From the NCBI GenBank assembly GCA_026169575.1, contig JAPFCT010000003.1, positions 1-13,094 of the forward strand: a DNA stretch of 13,094 nt, read 5' to 3'. Position 1 is the stretch's first letter. Each line of letters starts with the position of its first letter. Shown here in pieces: positions 6,830-13,094 of this stretch. The position numbers and the translations under genes were made by a program. The stretch comes from Faecalimonas sp. Lineage in GTDB: Bacteria > Bacillota_A > Clostridia > Lachnospirales > Lachnospiraceae. The notes under the pieces were generated by a model. That model was not told where the DNA came from and did not search any database. It saw nothing but the letters and a program-made list of their open reading frames with translations.

Positions 6830-7741
6830 CTACTCGCCCTTATTCAACATATTATCTACGACTTCTTTTCCCATCTGGTATACCATCTTTGAACCATCTA
6901 ACTGCACATAGTAATATGCGCCGCTCTCATCTGTCCTGCCGATATTTAAAGTCAGCGTCTGCTCCTTCTTATCGTCATCTTCATAGATTGCTTCCAGCTT
7001 TATCTTATTTGCTTCATCCAGACCATAAGATGCCAGTTTTTCATCCTTCACTGCATACTCCACACAAGTTCCAAATGATGCTGCACCAAATCCTCCCGCA
7101 ATCGCGGTAAGCGTCTCCTTCTGGCTTTCTTCGCCGGAATCATAGATGGTCTTGGCTCCCTTTTCTGTGATGATTACCTTTTTCAGATTGGAGCTTCCGA
7201 TCACAGGCAACGTCTCCTTCTGCAGGAAATCATTTAATTCATAAGAAATCGTATCTAAAATCGTGCCGGATACGGTATATACTTTTTCCTTATCATCCAG
7301 TGTCATATAGTAATTTTCTTCCACGCTGTTTCCAAAATAAAGGATTGTCTCCGTCCCTTCCCCGTCTTTCAGATGTACAGTATACTTTGGCTCCTCAAGA
7401 CCATAATCCGAGAGTTCGTCAATCTCTTCCAGTTCGCGCACTGCGGTAATATTTCCAAAAGCAGCTGCCATCGCATCGATGTAACTTTGTGCAACCGGGA
7501 ATGCTTTGTCCTTTGTATAGGTCCACATTTCTTTATTTTTTGCAAATGCAAAATCATTTCCCTCATACTGATAAGAGATTTCCCGAATATCCGGAATATC
7601 TGTCACCGTCACGATTTTCTCCTGCGCTTTCGTTCCTTCTTTCTGTTCCTGCTTTTTGTTATAGCTGCCAAGCCCCAGATACACAAGGATCAGAATTGCC
7701 AGGACTCCGGTCAAAATCAATAGTGATCTATGTTTTTTCAT
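6830..7741 (-). CDS. DUF4340 membrane-anchored protein
   Basis: 303-residue protein with one N-terminal membrane segment (about residues 6-25) and the rest outside the cell. The outer part matches DUF4340 by pattern and seems to contain an internal duplication: LSDYGLEEPK...ILYFGN...VYTVSGTILDTI (110-167) and LASYGLDEANK...LTLNIGR...VYQMGKEVVDNM (236-298). No catalytic motif is visible. DUF4340 genes usually follow GldG-like genes, as here, and the protein probably belongs to that membrane complex; its role is unknown. ATG 7741 is chosen because a perfect AGGAGGT lies 5 nt upstream and the start falls 14 nt after the previous stop. An upstream Met at 7780 would overlap the GldG-like gene by 25 nt and has no such site. 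Last gene of its operon. Confidence 0.85.
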   Translation of the reverse strand: MKKHRSLLILTGVLAILILVYLGLGSYNKKQEQKEGTKAQEKIVTVTDIPDIREISYQYEGNDFAFAKNKEMWTYTKDKAFPVAQSYIDAMAAAFGNITAVRELEEIDELSDYGLEEPKYTVHLKDGEGTETILYFGNSVEENYYMTLDDKEKVYTVSGTILDTISYELNDFLQKETLPVIGSSNLKKVIITEKGAKTIYDSGEESQKETLTAIAGGFGAASFGTCVEYAVKDEKLASYGLDEANKIKLEAIYEDDDKKEQTLTLNIGRTDESGAYYYVQLDGSKMVYQMGKEVVDNMLNKGE

Positions 7742-7755
7742 ACCTGACCTCCTGC

Positions 7756-9135
7756 CTATGCCTTTCTTCTCTTCATCCATCTTGCAAATCCAAAGATTAA
7801 AATGATCACCGGCACTCCGAAAATCATCAGCAAGCTGAATCCACCGGCATATTGTACTGTGTTAAATGTCACTGCAAGACTCTTTGGCTCAATTGCCGTA
7901 TTTTCTACATCGTCAAAGTTTGCTGTCACTGCATTCATAAATAAGGTCAGATTCTCTACCGTAGTAAATGTATCTGTCAGCTGGCTGTCAATCATCATTG
8001 GTGCTGAGATCACAGTCAGTCTGCTCTCCTCCTCGGTCGCTGTCGCACCGAGAATATATTCGCCCTGCTCCTGCTTTTCCTCAGTCACTGCAAATCCATT
8101 CTCGGAGGTTGTCATAAATGGCTCCACACGGATGGTATCTCTTGCAGGATCTGTCTCAGTCATTCCACGTGCATTTAACAGCAGCACCATATTGGTTGAC
8201 ATTCCTTCCCCAAGTTCTCCGGATGCACTGATCTCCGGGAAGAACGAGTATGGATTTCCCTGGTATGCCCGGTCTGTATCTGCAATGTAGCCGTCTGCCA
8301 TCTGCAGTCCATACTCTTTCAGAAATGCGTCTAAATTCGGAGCATCCTTATCCTCTGCACCTGCGATCAGGACCATTTTTCCGCCATTTTTCATATACGC
8401 AGAGAGCGCTGCTTTCTCGTCCTCTGTAATATCGGTTGTCGGTGCATACATGAACAGAAGATCACAGTCCTCCGGAATCTTACTGTCCATAAGCAGATTC
8501 AGTTCTTCCATGGATAAATTTGCTTTCTCAAACAACTCTGATACTCCCGCTGACACTGTACTCTCCCCGTGTCCGCTCGTCCGGTAAATCTTCTTTGTCG
8601 CCTCACTCGTCACATAGTTTACTGCGCTTGTCAGCTGTCCTTCCGCATCAAACTCTGTCTCTTTCATCTGGCCAGTCATATAATATGCGGACTGATCGTA
8701 GACAATGATATCTGTAAATGGGATTGTTGTCTTCTTCTCTGTATCCGGACATGACACAACGATCGTGTTAGAGGTAGTATCATAGTCTGTCAGCGCAGAC
8801 GGATGCAGTACCGGATCGATCCACTCGACAGAAATCTTCCCTGACAATGCCGCATATTTACTCAGAAATGTTTTGATCCTTTCATCTGCCGCAGCTTTCT
8901 CTGCCAGCACTTTGATCTCTACCTTTTTATCCAGCTTCTTTAATAACTTTTTCGATGTGTCGGTGATCTCATAGATCTTATTGTCACTGATGTCAACATT
9001 TTTTACCGATTCCGGAAGCCTGCCCGCCACAAGATTTACAACGATTACTACGGCAACGGCGACCGCTGTCAGTCCAATGCTGTATGCTCCCCGCTTTGTA
9101 TGAATAGTTCCGAATAGTTTTTTCAATTTTTCCAC
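7756..9135 (-). CDS. GldG-like ABC transporter auxiliary protein
   Basis: 459-residue protein with an N-terminal membrane helix (about 17-38), a large extracellular region and a second helix near the C terminus (about 432-452) followed by the basic end RWMKRRKA. The extracellular part fits the ABC_transp_aux/GldG family: an early VDISDNKIYEITDTSKKLLK segment (47-66), TSGHGE (186-191), then a segment resembling ThuA/GATase-like folds, IPEDCDLLFMYAPTTDITEDE with YMKNGG after it. In Bacteroidetes GldG works with GldA and GldF in gliding; here the organism type makes gliding unlikely and the transported substrate is unknown. It starts with GTG at 9135, supported by AGGAGG 8 nt upstream, and lies 12 nt after the permease stop. 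The next gene begins 14 nt after its stop. Confidence 0.87.
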   Translation of the reverse strand: MEKLKKLFGTIHTKRGAYSIGLTAVAVAVVIVVNLVAGRLPESVKNVDISDNKIYEITDTSKKLLKKLDKKVEIKVLAEKAAADERIKTFLSKYAALSGKISVEWIDPVLHPSALTDYDTTSNTIVVSCPDTEKKTTIPFTDIIVYDQSAYYMTGQMKETEFDAEGQLTSAVNYVTSEATKKIYRTSGHGESTVSAGVSELFEKANLSMEELNLLMDSKIPEDCDLLFMYAPTTDITEDEKAALSAYMKNGGKMVLIAGAEDKDAPNLDAFLKEYGLQMADGYIADTDRAYQGNPYSFFPEISASGELGEGMSTNMVLLLNARGMTETDPARDTIRVEPFMTTSENGFAVTEEKQEQGEYILGATATEEESRLTVISAPMMIDSQLTDTFTTVENLTLFMNAVTANFDDVENTAIEPKSLAVTFNTVQYAGGFSLLMIFGVPVIILIFGFARWMKRRKA

Positions 9136-9147
9136 AATACTGCCCTC

Positions 9148-10014
9148 CTAACTCCAACGCCTTTTCTGAATGACCTGCACAGTCAGAAAGACACATAGGA
9201 AAATCAATGAAAGATAGAGTATAAGTCCGCTAATATCCACCACATAAGTAAACGCAATGCTTGCGAATGGCTCTGTCAGAATAAATTTCCCAAATAGTTC
9301 CGGAAGCAGGTTGTCAAACAGACTGGACTTTGCAGCATAAGTTCCGATCGCAGCTACAGCACCTAATACTTCCACTCCTGCTGCGATCACCCAGTTTTTC
9401 GTCATCTGATAAATACCGATCACTAAAACAGTCAGGATCACTAATACACCTGTCAATCCTCCAATCGCTGATGTCGGGAGAAAATCGATCAGTCCCTCCC
9501 ACAAATACAGTACAAGAAGTACCCCGAACGTACTGATCGCAGCAATGATCTGGCTCTCTGTCAGTGCAGACAGAAACATTCCAATCGCGATATAGACACA
9601 TCCAAGAAGGAAAAATGCCAGGATCGCCATGTAGTCAATCCCGATATGTGCTTCTCCCTGGCTTTCAATGATCAGTGGGAATATCGTGTAGATCAGACAC
9701 GGAATTGCAAAAACCGTGACCATGGCAAGATATTTCCCAAGTACGATCTGTGTCAGGCTCACCGGTGCAGTCAAAAGTAACTGATCCGTCCTGCTTCTCT
9801 TCTCCTCTGCAAAACATTTCATGGTAAGAACCGGAACTGCCACAAGCATAATGAACAAGATGGAGTTTAATGCATAGGAAAAATATGGATACCCCATATT
9901 TAAGTTATACACCATAAAATAAATTCCAGTGATTGCCACAAGAAACGCAATAAATATGTACCCGATCATGGAATCAAAATACGACTTTAATTCTCTCTTA
10001 TAAATTGCTTTCAT
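9148..10014 (-). CDS. ABC-2 type permease, GldF-like
   Basis: 288-residue integral membrane protein with seven or eight hydrophobic segments (near 17-37, 48-65, 91-115, 127-150, 157-177, 185-203, 209-228 and 259-282). The cytoplasmic stretch KCFAEEKRSRTDQLLLTAPVSL (66-87), with the EE.R..T.qLL.TaPvs pattern, is characteristic of NosY/GldF-type ABC-2 permeases. It should dimerise and pair with the ATPase encoded just upstream. The ATG at 10014 is preferred because AGGAGG (10023-10028) sits 8 nt before it; the in-frame ATG at 10020 is only 2 nt from that site, and the further Met at 10035 has nothing suitable. The chosen start overlaps the end of the ATPase gene by 17 nt, so translation is coupled. 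Confidence 0.9.
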   Translation of the reverse strand: MKAIYKRELKSYFDSMIGYIFIAFLVAITGIYFMVYNLNMGYPYFSYALNSILFIMLVAVPVLTMKCFAEEKRSRTDQLLLTAPVSLTQIVLGKYLAMVTVFAIPCLIYTIFPLIIESQGEAHIGIDYMAILAFFLLGCVYIAIGMFLSALTESQIIAAISTFGVLLVLYLWEGLIDFLPTSAIGGLTGVLVILTVLVIGIYQMTKNWVIAAGVEVLGAVAAIGTYAAKSSLFDNLLPELFGKFILTEPFASIAFTYVVDISGLILYLSLIFLCVFLTVQVIQKRRWS

Positions 10015-11098
10015 CTGCATCTCCTCCTTCCCCATCTACGCAGACTGCCGGATCTTCCTGAAGACTTTCCTCATATGCTTCTGTCAGATCCATATCCGCT
10101 TCCTCTTTGAGCTCTGTATCCGATTTTTCAGGATTCCAGCCAGAGTTTTTTCTCTCGGAATTTCTCGTTTCATCCTGCGTAAGTTTTAAGAAGACATCTT
10201 CCAACGTAATTCTCGACAAGTTCAGCTTAAGCAGCGGACAATTCTCCTCCGCAAATAGATGGAACAGTTTTTCCCGGATATCTTTCTGCTCTGTCGTTTT
10301 AATTGAAATATCCGTCGTACCGTCAGGCTGTTCTTTATACTCTGCATTCTCAATCTCTTCGACATTCTCAAGGATCTCCCGGACTCTTGCTTCTTTTGCC
10401 CTGGCTGTCAGTTCGATCGTTTCTGACCCATTTAAGAGCCTCTCCAGGTTCTCAGGAGTATCACTTGCCACCAGCTTTCCGTGGGCAATAATCATAACAT
10501 AATCACAGACCGCCTGCACTTCCGCCAGAATATGGGAACTTAAGATGATCGTATGATTTTTAGAAAGTTCCTTGATCAGTTCTCTGATCTCAATGATCTG
10601 TTTCGGGTCAAGACCAACCGTCGGCTCATCCAGAATGATCACTTCCGGGAATCCGAGAACTGCCTGCGCAAGTCCGACTCTCTGCTTATATCCTTTTGAC
10701 AGATTTTTGATCAGACGTCCTTCTACCTCTTCAAGCTTTACAAGCTGAATCACTTTTTCGACTTCTGATTTTCTGTCTTTTTTCTTTACCTTTTTTAATT
10801 CTGCTGCAAAATCAAGATATTCCTTTACGGTCATATCCAGATACAGCGGCGGGATTTCCGGAAGATATCCGATGCTTCTCTTTGCCTCCTCAGGTTCCTC
10901 GAGAATGTTATGTCCATTGACAAGCACTTCTCCTTCCGTGGCGCCGAGATACCCCGTCATAATATTCATTGTTGTAGATTTTCCCGCACCGTTTGGACCG
11001 AGAAATCCATAGATCTGACCGCTCTCTACTGTAAAGTTCAGATGATCTACTGCCAGATGACTGCCATAGCGTTTTACCAGATTTTTAACTTCTATCAA
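9998..11098 (-). CDS. ABC transporter ATPase, GldA/NatA-like, with an acidic C-terminal tail
   Basis: 366-residue cytoplasmic ATPase driving the GldF-like permease. Motifs in order: Walker A GPNGAGKST (34-42), Q-loop region GYLPEIPPLY, signature NLSKGYKQR (132-140, a LSKGY variant of LSGGQ common in this subfamily), Walker B VIILDEP (153-159), D-loop and switch His189 in LSSH. The C-terminal domain ends with ITLEDVFLKLT, where most relatives stop, but this protein continues for about 58 residues rich in Glu and Asp. The start is read as TTG at 11098, giving the usual MIEVKNLVKRYG beginning, with GGGAGG 8 nt upstream. A longer reading frame from 11203 runs through the leader, shares no family similarity that I can see, and is rejected. 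First gene of its operon. Confidence 0.92.
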   Translation of the reverse strand: MIEVKNLVKRYGSHLAVDHLNFTVESGQIYGFLGPNGAGKSTTMNIMTGYLGATEGEVLVNGHNILEEPEEAKRSIGYLPEIPPLYLDMTVKEYLDFAAELKKVKKKDRKSEVEKVIQLVKLEEVEGRLIKNLSKGYKQRVGLAQAVLGFPEVIILDEPTVGLDPKQIIEIRELIKELSKNHTIILSSHILAEVQAVCDYVMIIAHGKLVASDTPENLERLLNGSETIELTARAKEARVREILENVEEIENAEYKEQPDGTTDISIKTTEQKDIREKLFHLFAEENCPLLKLNLSRITLEDVFLKLTQDETRNSERKNSGWNPEKSDTELKEEADMDLTEAYEESLQEDPAVCVDGEGGDADESNL

Positions 11099-11211
11099 CT
11101 TTTTACCCTCCCGACAAAATGTGTTTCTCTGGATCATGTCTTCGACTTTCCCGGATATTTTCGGATCCATCACCGGATACGTTTCCACTACCGCCAAAAA
11201 CACGCTCTGAT

Positions 11212-11225
11212 TGTTTTATTCTATA
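11212..11225 (-). promoter_or_regulatory. Candidate -10 region of the ABC/GldG-like operon
   Basis: On the minus strand TATAGAAT (11218-11225) is the best -10 in the gap before the ATPase gene, giving a start near 11212 and a leader of about 114 nt. No -35 hexamer lies 17 bp upstream; that position (11243-11248) falls inside the last of three tandem repeats, which suggests activator-dependent transcription. I see no known riboswitch in the leader. Confidence 0.45.
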
Positions 11226-11240
11226 AAACAAACTCGTTCA

Positions 11241-11273
11241 TTCTGTGACAGTTATGTGTCTATTCTGTGAAAA
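11241..11273. repeat. Three tandem 11-bp repeats, likely regulator binding site
   Basis: On the plus strand the units are TTCTGTGACAG (11241-11251), TTATGTGTCTA (11252-11262) and TTCTGTGAAAA (11263-11273). Read on the minus strand they give TCACA, GACACA and CTGTCACA spaced by 11 bp. Exact 11-bp direct repeats in front of a -10 are typical of OmpR/PhoB/PhoP-family response regulators, and the sequence is similar to Pho boxes. The regulator is not in this window. Confidence 0.55.
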
Positions 11274-11368
11274 GCTCCGACACACTTTTGTATGTTTCCT
11301 CTTTTTTCGCCAGAAACTAAAGACTCCCTGTTTCTTTTCTCGCACATACAATTTCCCTCTAACGAAAG

Positions 11369-11401
11369 GAAGAACTAACCCACTCATCGGATCAGTTCTT
11401 C
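11369..11401. terminator. Possible stem-loop at the end of the GIY-YIG gene
   Basis: GAAGAACT (11369-11376) pairs with AGTTCTTC (11394-11401) over a 17-nt loop, spanning the stop codon of the GIY-YIG gene. On the minus strand it is followed only by CCTTTCG, so termination there would be inefficient; the plus-strand side has the better T run. Listed as a weak candidate. Confidence 0.35.
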
Positions 11402-11620
11402 TTTTTCCCGGCGGCTCAGCCGCTTTATCGCATATTCCCTTTTCATCGCTTCTTCTTTTGTTTCAAATGCTTCATAATAGATCAGTGTGACCGGTCGCCT
11501 CGCCTTCGTATACTTCGCCCCTTTTCCCTGATTATGCGCCTGCATACGGTGGGTAAGATCATTGGTCCATCCGGTATAAAGCGTGCCGTCACTGCACTGG
11601 ACAATATATGTATAGTTCAT
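11384..11620 (-). CDS. GIY-YIG domain protein, UPF0213 (YhbQ/YazA-like)
   Basis: 78-residue stand-alone GIY-YIG nuclease domain. TYIV (4-7) and LYTGWTNDL (14-22) are the GIY and YIG elements, with Arg25 in the following helix and Glu62 in KREYAIKRLSR as the expected catalytic Arg and metal-binding Glu. The pattern AHNQGKGAKYTKARRPV is typical of the UPF0213 family. E. coli YhbQ is a member and has been linked to DNA damage handling, but the role of these short proteins is not settled. ATG 11620 is chosen because it gives the family's usual MNY start and has GGAG 9 nt upstream. The Met at 11635 has AGGA directly against it. The gene stands alone between two terminators or weak stem-loops and has its own promoter. 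Confidence 0.92.
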   Translation of the reverse strand: MNYTYIVQCSDGTLYTGWTNDLTHRMQAHNQGKGAKYTKARRPVTLIYYEAFETKEEAMKREYAIKRLSRREKEELIR

Positions 11621-11675
11621 GGATCTGCTCTCCATTCCTGCTTAAATTTTCTCTCTGGTTTTACATTATTTCTCC

Positions 11676-11710
11676 CATTTCTATCATACACACTCCTCTG
11701 TAAAATGCAA
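11676..11710 (-). promoter_or_regulatory. Probable sigma-A promoter of the GIY-YIG gene
   Basis: Minus strand: -35 TTGCAT (11705-11710), 16-bp spacer, -10 TATGAT (11683-11688), with a start near 11676 and a leader of about 56 nt. It lies between the terminator of the sporulation unit and the gene, which is where a promoter must be. Two mismatches per box keep this tentative. Confidence 0.5.
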
Positions 11711-11784
11711 TGTCATTTTTACATGCTTCCTCTCACATATACTGCGCCCACATCCATTTCCTCTAAAAAATTTTTCCATGTAAC

Positions 11785-11832
11785 AAAAAAGATCCCAAAG
11801 CAGTGTCCAAAACTTTTTCTTCAGGATCTTTT
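11785..11832 (-). terminator. Terminator of the spoIID-spoIIQ unit
   Basis: A 9-bp stem pairs 11787-11795 with 11824-11832 (AAAAGATCC with GGATCTTTT) around a 28-nt loop; on the minus strand the downstream arm runs into six T. It starts 17 nt past the stop of the M23 gene. The large loop is unusual but could fold further through its own AAAG and CTTT stretches. Confidence 0.75.
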
Positions 11833-11848
11833 CTCTTTCTTCTGTTTT

Positions 11849-12637
11849 CTATTCGTACGCGATATGATCCATCGGGTTGACTGGCTGTCCATCTTTCAGC
11901 AACTGGAAATACAAATTTGGCCCTTCCACACTGTAATACTTTGTCGGCTCACTCACATAGCCGATCACGCTGTTTTCTGCCACATACTCTCCTGGCTGTA
12001 CCGGCACTTCTTTCAGCTGCCCGTAGATAGCTGCGTAGCCATTTCCCATATCAATGCTTACGGTTGTTCCGGTCTGTGCATTTGTGTCGACTGCTGATAC
12101 AGTTCCCGCCGCCGCGGCCTTTACTTCGGCGCCGATCTCCCCGCTGATCACAACTGCTGGATTATACTTGTACTGGTCAAGTGTCGCAAAGTAAATGCTC
12201 TGATCCATACTGTAATTCATGATCACATTTCCGTCGACCGGCCATAAAAGTGTGTCCTCCTCGGTGAAGTAAGCTGCTGTACCCGTTCCGGCTGTCTGCT
12301 CTGCTGCCGCATCGGTCTGCACCGGATTCTCCTCAGTACTTTCCATAGCTTCTCCCGTCTGCTGCTGTTCTTCACTGCCTCCATCCGGCACCGCTTCTTC
12401 CTGCTCCGGAAGTACGATATTATCCGTGTTCGCAGCTTCTGACTGTTCTTTTTCTTTCTCTTCGCGCTCTTTTTCCTTCTGTTCTTCTTCGGCTCTGGCA
12501 AGCTGCTCTTTCATCTCACTTTTGTAGCTGCTGAATGTATAAGCCCCTACCAGCGCGACGACTGCGATAAAACCTACTGCGATTGCTGCTGCCATGCCTT
12601 TCCCCTTCATTTGGAATGGCTCTTCATTTTTCTTCAT
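11849..12637 (-). CDS. spoIIQ: SpoIIQ-like membrane protein with a degenerate M23 (LytM) domain
   Basis: 262-residue forespore-type membrane protein: short basic cytoplasmic N terminus, one membrane helix (about 15-34), a highly charged helical stalk (40-66), an acidic low-complexity linker (70-125) and a C-terminal LytM fold (about 130-258). The fold is clear from AEVKAAAAGTV, GNGYAAIYGQL, GEYVAENSVIGYVSEP and LLKDGQPVNP. The zinc site is gone: the HxGxD position reads NPAVV (159-163), the YxHL position reads YGQL, and HLHF reads NLYF (241-244). It should therefore be a scaffold rather than an endopeptidase. SpoIIQ, together with SpoIIIAH, bridges the forespore and mother-cell membranes; the name rests on domain layout and on the spoIID-spoIIQ order known in Clostridia. 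ATG 12637 has AGAGG 8 nt upstream. GTG 12646 and ATG 12643 are possible but too close to it. Confidence 0.8.
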   Translation of the reverse strand: MKKNEEPFQMKGKGMAAAIAVGFIAVVALVGAYTFSSYKSEMKEQLARAEEEQKEKEREEKEKEQSEAANTDNIVLPEQEEAVPDGGSEEQQQTGEAMESTEENPVQTDAAAEQTAGTGTAAYFTEEDTLLWPVDGNVIMNYSMDQSIYFATLDQYKYNPAVVISGEIGAEVKAAAAGTVSAVDTNAQTGTTVSIDMGNGYAAIYGQLKEVPVQPGEYVAENSVIGYVSEPTKYYSVEGPNLYFQLLKDGQPVNPMDHIAYE

Positions 12638-12649
12638 CTTCATCACCTC

Positions 12650-12685
12650 TGACTTTATTTTTGCCAGAAAGCGATGTGCTTATTC
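12650..12685 (-). promoter_or_regulatory. Possible sigma-F/sigma-G promoter of the SpoIIQ-like gene
   Basis: On the minus strand GGCAAAAATA (12656-12665) agrees with the forespore sigma -10 pattern GGNNAHANTN. After a 15-bp spacer upstream, GAATA (12681-12685) matches the GYATA -35 at four of five positions. The -35 overlaps the spoIID stop codon. The expected start lies near 12650, leaving a leader of only about 12 nt with the ribosome binding site at its very end, which is a reason for caution. Confidence 0.4.
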
Positions 12686-13094
12686 CAGTTTTAAAAATAT
12701 TTCCCCGCCATCTTTTAACTGGATTCCTTCATAGAAATACTGGAGGATCTCCTCGTATCCTTTTCCTTCTTTTGCCATTTGCTCCGCAGTATACTGGCTC
12801 ATGCCGACTCCATGGCCGATTCCTCCGGATGTAACTTTCAGCTTTCCTTCTTGTTCCTGAAATGAAAAATGGCTTGAAGGCAAATCAAGCGCCTGCCGGA
12901 ACTCTTCCCCGGTACAGGCAGCCTGACCAATCCTCACGGCCGTAACATATCCTGCTCCATCCGTACCTTGTATCTCAAAGTCTTCAAAAACTGTTTTTTT
13001 CTCTTTATCTGTCTCTTCCGGATTTTCCACCGCTGTCAGAAATTTCCGGCACTGTTCTTTTACTTTCTCAAAGGAATATACACATTCCTTCAAC
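12680..13094 (-). CDS. spoIID: Stage II sporulation protein D (SpoIID), C-terminal part
   Basis: Lytic transglycosylase of the mother cell that, with SpoIIP and SpoIIM, thins septal peptidoglycan during engulfment. Only the last 137 or so codons are in the window; the frame is open to the right edge, so the TTG at 13091-13093 is not a real start. What I see: TAVRIGQAACTGEEFRQAL, which is the helix-containing segment before the final strand, and GGIGHGVGMSQYTAEQMAKEGKGYEEILQYFYEG, whose GHGVGMSQ is the signature of the SpoIID/LytB domain. The catalytic Glu lies in the missing N-terminal part. It is followed after 42 nt by the SpoIIQ-like gene, the order found in Clostridia. Confidence 0.92.
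   Translation of the reverse strand, partial: LKECVYSFEKVKEQCRKFLTAVENPEETDKEKKTVFEDFEIQGTDGAGYVTAVRIGQAACTGEEFRQALDLPSSHFSFQEQEGKLKVTSGGIGHGVGMSQYTAEQMAKEGKGYEEILQYFYEGIQLKDGGEIFLKLE

Noticed and set aside
6830..11098. The GldA/F/G-like operon as an antimicrobial peptide resistance or defence cassette
   Set aside because: The permease lacks the large BceB/MacB-type extracellular domain, no two-component pair or toxin/bacteriocin gene is adjacent, and the auxiliary proteins fit the GldG/DUF4340 families.
11099..11203. 35-residue N-terminal extension of the ABC ATPase
   Set aside because: The family starts at MIEVKNL. A GGGAGG site sits properly before the TTG at 11098, and the extension region reads like leader sequence.
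11099..11212. Riboswitch in the leader of the ABC ATPase gene
   Set aside because: No recognisable riboswitch core and no terminator/antiterminator pair before the ribosome binding site.
11384..11620. GIY-YIG gene as a homing endonuclease or mobile element remnant
   Set aside because: It is a complete UPF0213-type stand-alone domain with its own promoter, no intron, no repeats at its ends and no disrupted host gene.

Overview
The window is a stretch of a low-to-moderate GC, endospore-forming Clostridia chromosome, most likely Lachnospiraceae. This is an inference from four things: the sporulation pair spoIID/M23 protein, the split two-subunit transketolase, the ATPase-less carbohydrate ABC transporter, and strong AGGAGG-type ribosome binding sites. 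All thirteen genes lie on the minus strand, so transcription runs from high to low coordinates. I see no tRNA, rRNA, CRISPR array, insertion sequence or phage gene.

Region 1 (13094 to about 11785) is the end of a sporulation locus. It holds the C-terminal part of SpoIID and, 42 nt downstream, a SpoIIQ-like membrane protein whose M23/LytM domain has lost all its zinc ligands. The gap between them holds a sigma-F/sigma-G-like promoter match, and a stem-loop terminator closes the unit. Region 2 (about 11710 to 11370) is a single small GIY-YIG (UPF0213) gene with its own promoter.

Region 3 (about 11275 to 6728) is a four-gene operon: ABC ATPase, ABC-2 permease, a GldG-like membrane-anchored auxiliary protein and a DUF4340 lipoprotein-like or membrane-anchored protein. 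It resembles the GldA/GldF/GldG set of Bacteroidetes but sits in a sporulating Firmicute. Its promoter has three 11-bp tandem repeats over the -35 position, as expected for a PhoB/OmpR-type regulator, and it ends in a strong terminator.

Region 4 (about 6615 to 1 and beyond) is a carbohydrate operon. From a near-consensus sigma-A promoter (TTGACG, 17 bp, TATAAT) with two LacI-family-type palindromes 62 bp apart, the order is: substrate-binding lipoprotein, two permeases, transketolase N subunit, transketolase C subunit, small cupin, a protein usually named fructose-6-phosphate aldolase but carrying transaldolase active-site residues, and the start of glucuronate/galacturonate isomerase (uxaC). 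The operon brings in a sugar or oligosaccharide, probably energised by a shared ATPase encoded elsewhere. It also supplies the non-oxidative pentose phosphate steps and the first uronate step. A substrate containing both pentose and uronic acid, such as glucuronoxylan fragments, would explain this gene set; that is a hypothesis.
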